Assembly (NCBI GenBank): GCA_030828025.1
Contig: JAURDG010000066.1
Span: 1 to 7,028, forward strand
Reading direction: 5' to 3'
Source of the DNA: Flavobacteriaceae bacterium
GTDB taxonomy: Bacteria; Bacteroidota; Bacteroidia; Flavobacteriales; Flavobacteriaceae
Length of the DNA: 7,028 nucleotides
The notes beneath the pieces are model-generated. The model worked only from the letters and a program-made list of their open reading frames with translations. It made no database searches and was not told where the DNA came from. This document shows, in pieces, positions 6,064 through 7,028 of this stretch (its first letter is position 1; every line of letters starts with the position of its first letter). The translations under genes and the position numbers were made by a program.

Positions 6064-6714
6064 TTAGATGTTTTTTGGTGTCCAAAGATCAGGTGCTTTG
6101 CGCCATTTTTTTAGCACATCTTCATCCTCATCTTGAATATAGTGTGTGGCCACAGCCGTTTCAATTAGCGTATCATAACCACAAAGTGTGGTCAACGAAA
6201 CATCGGCTTGGTGCATGTTTTTTTCGGCAATATCGAATTCATAACTAAAGACAGCTACCATGCCTAGCACTTCGACCTCCGCCTTGCGCAGGGCATCCAC
6301 CGCCAACAGGCTGCTTTTGCCGGTACTGATTAAATCCTCGACAACTACTGTGGGTGCTGCTGGGTCGTAATGTCCTTCGATTTGATTTTGACGACCATGT
6401 TTTTTGGCTTCTGGACGCACATACATAAACGGTAGGTCTAATGCCTCTGCCACCAACATACCCATGCCTATTGCTCCAGTTGCCACGCCAGCAATGGCTT
6501 TTGCTTGTGGATATTTAGAGTTGATTTCTGCCGCCATGGCATCGCGAAGAAAACGTCGAATTTCGGGATAGGAAAGCGAAATACGGTTGTCGCAATAGAT
6601 AGGAGACTTCCAACCACTAGCCCATGTAAACGGATTTTTTGGTTCGAGCTTAATTGCTTTAATTTGTAATAGGTATTCTGCTATTTTTTGAGCGGTTGAG
6701 GATGTATCAGGCAT
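6064..6714 (-). CDS. pyrE: Orotate phosphoribosyltransferase
   Basis: The 216-residue cytoplasmic enzyme makes orotidine 5'-phosphate from orotate and PRPP, the fifth step of de novo UMP synthesis. Motifs in order: FTWASGWKSPIYCDNR (29-44) near the N-terminus, GVATGAIGMG (76-85), the flexible catalytic loop with KKHGRQNQIEG (104-114), and the PRPP-binding motif VVVEDLISTGKSS (123-135) with its paired acidic residues E126 and D127. The length is normal for bacterial PyrE; pyrF and the other pyr genes are not in the window. The start MPDTSS at 6714 fits the family and lies right after a good Bacteroidota promoter match. The SRPBCC gene follows directly. A Nudix-family gene diverges from it with only 7 bases between the two start codons. 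Confidence 0.97.
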   Translation of the reverse strand: MPDTSSTAQKIAEYLLQIKAIKLEPKNPFTWASGWKSPIYCDNRISLSYPEIRRFLRDAMAAEINSKYPQAKAIAGVATGAIGMGMLVAEALDLPFMYVRPEAKKHGRQNQIEGHYDPAAPTVVVEDLISTGKSSLLAVDALRKAEVEVLGMVAVFSYEFDIAEKNMHQADVSLTTLCGYDTLIETAVATHYIQDEDEDVLKKWRKAPDLWTPKNI

Positions 6715-6718
6715 AACG

Positions 6719-6747
6719 CAAATGTATAAAGTTTTTGTTAATCACAA
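6719..6747 (-). promoter_or_regulatory. Putative pyrE promoter (Bacteroidota type), overlapping the Nudix gene start
   Basis: Read on the minus strand, TTG (6747-6745), an 18-base spacer and TACATTTG (6726-6719) fit the Bacteroidota pattern TTG-N17-23-TAnnTTTG. The -7 box ends four bases before the pyrE ATG, so transcription should begin at or very near the start codon, giving a leaderless or nearly leaderless mRNA. The -7 box contains the complement of the ATG of the divergent Nudix gene, and the -33 element lies inside that gene. Confidence 0.55.
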
Positions 6748-7028
6748 GGAGATTATCCTTACCGCAATTCCGCCAACTTCTGGCAAGCATAAGGTGTTGC
6801 CTTTAGCGGAAACTTCTTTTGCTGACATCCTCAAAGTTTTTAAAACCACAAAGGTTAAAAAGCTTTATTTGGTGCATCACGACCCCGATAGCCTAATGCA
6901 TCTTTTTAAGCAAAAAATTAAGGTAACCGTTGCAGGTGGCGGTGTGGTTCGGAATCACAAAAACGAATTGCTTTTTATTTTTAGAAAGAAAAAATGGGAT
7001 TTACCTAAAGGGAGAATAGAGAAAAACG
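6722..7028 (+). CDS. Nudix-family hydrolase (partial, 3' end outside window)
   Basis: The gene starts with the ATG at 6722 and runs off the window after 102 codons. Residues 1 to about 68 (beginning MYKVFVNHKEIILTA) form a separate N-terminal region. From about 69 a Nudix domain starts: KVTVAGGGVVRN (69-80), ELLFIFRKKKWDLPKGRIEKN to the cut. The last part (KGRIEKN) is the beginning of the Nudix box GX5EX7REUXEEXGU, so the catalytic glutamates are not visible and activity cannot be judged. Nudix enzymes cleave nucleoside diphosphates linked to another group; the substrate cannot be predicted here. Similar genes with such an N-terminal extension sit next to pyrE in Flavobacteria as I recall them. 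No convincing promoter is visible; it would have to lie inside pyrE. Confidence 0.85.
   Translation, partial: MYKVFVNHKEIILTAIPPTSGKHKVLPLAETSFADILKVFKTTKVKKLYLVHHDPDSLMHLFKQKIKVTVAGGGVVRNHKNELLFIFRKKKWDLPKGRIEKN

Noticed and set aside
6681..6690. TATTTTTTG as a -7 box for the Nudix gene
   Set aside because: There are three bases, not two, between TA and TTTG, and the nearest TTTG upstream is only 15 bases away; the match is too weak to call.

Overview
The window is a compact, AT-rich stretch of bacterial chromosome carrying only core genes. It holds ten protein genes, two of them cut by the window ends. Protein sequences, gene order and promoter-like boxes of the TAnnTTTG type point to the phylum Bacteroidota, most likely a Flavobacteriales-type organism. 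This assignment rests on remembered family features and synteny, not on a search. I see no mobile element, CRISPR array, rRNA or tRNA gene, and no gene-free stretch longer than about 70 bases.

Layout, left to right: (1) the 3' end of valS (valyl-tRNA synthetase) on the + strand, ending one base before the end of a convergent operon. (2) A five-gene minus-strand operon that reads right to left: rsfS (ribosome silencing factor), ftsH (membrane AAA+ zinc protease), a LUD-domain protein, cdsA (CDP-diacylglycerol synthase) and psd (phosphatidylserine decarboxylase). Junctions are 2 bp, 37 bp, a 1-bp overlap and an 11-bp overlap. The 37-bp gap holds a small hairpin and a possible internal promoter. 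(3) A 68-bp divergent promoter region with a striking inverted repeat. (4) birA (biotin-protein ligase, no DNA-binding domain) on the + strand, overlapping by 26 bp the end of a convergent gene. (5) A minus-strand pair, pyrE (orotate phosphoribosyltransferase) followed directly by an SRPBCC-fold protein. (6) A divergent Nudix-family gene on the + strand, starting 7 bp from pyrE and cut by the window end inside its Nudix box.

The genes link translation (valS, rsfS), membrane protein quality control (ftsH), phosphatidylethanolamine synthesis (cdsA, psd; the intervening pssA is not here), biotin loading of acetyl-CoA carboxylase for fatty acid synthesis (birA), and pyrimidine synthesis (pyrE). 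The ftsH-cdsA-psd-birA cluster has a membrane-biogenesis flavour, but the functional coupling is inference.

I found no convincing new multi-gene system. The points most worth a second look are regulatory: the inverted repeat between rsfS and birA, whose half-sites resemble biotin-operator half-sites; -7 boxes so close to the birA and pyrE start codons that both mRNAs may be leaderless; and the hairpin overlapping a -7-like box between ftsH and the LUD gene.
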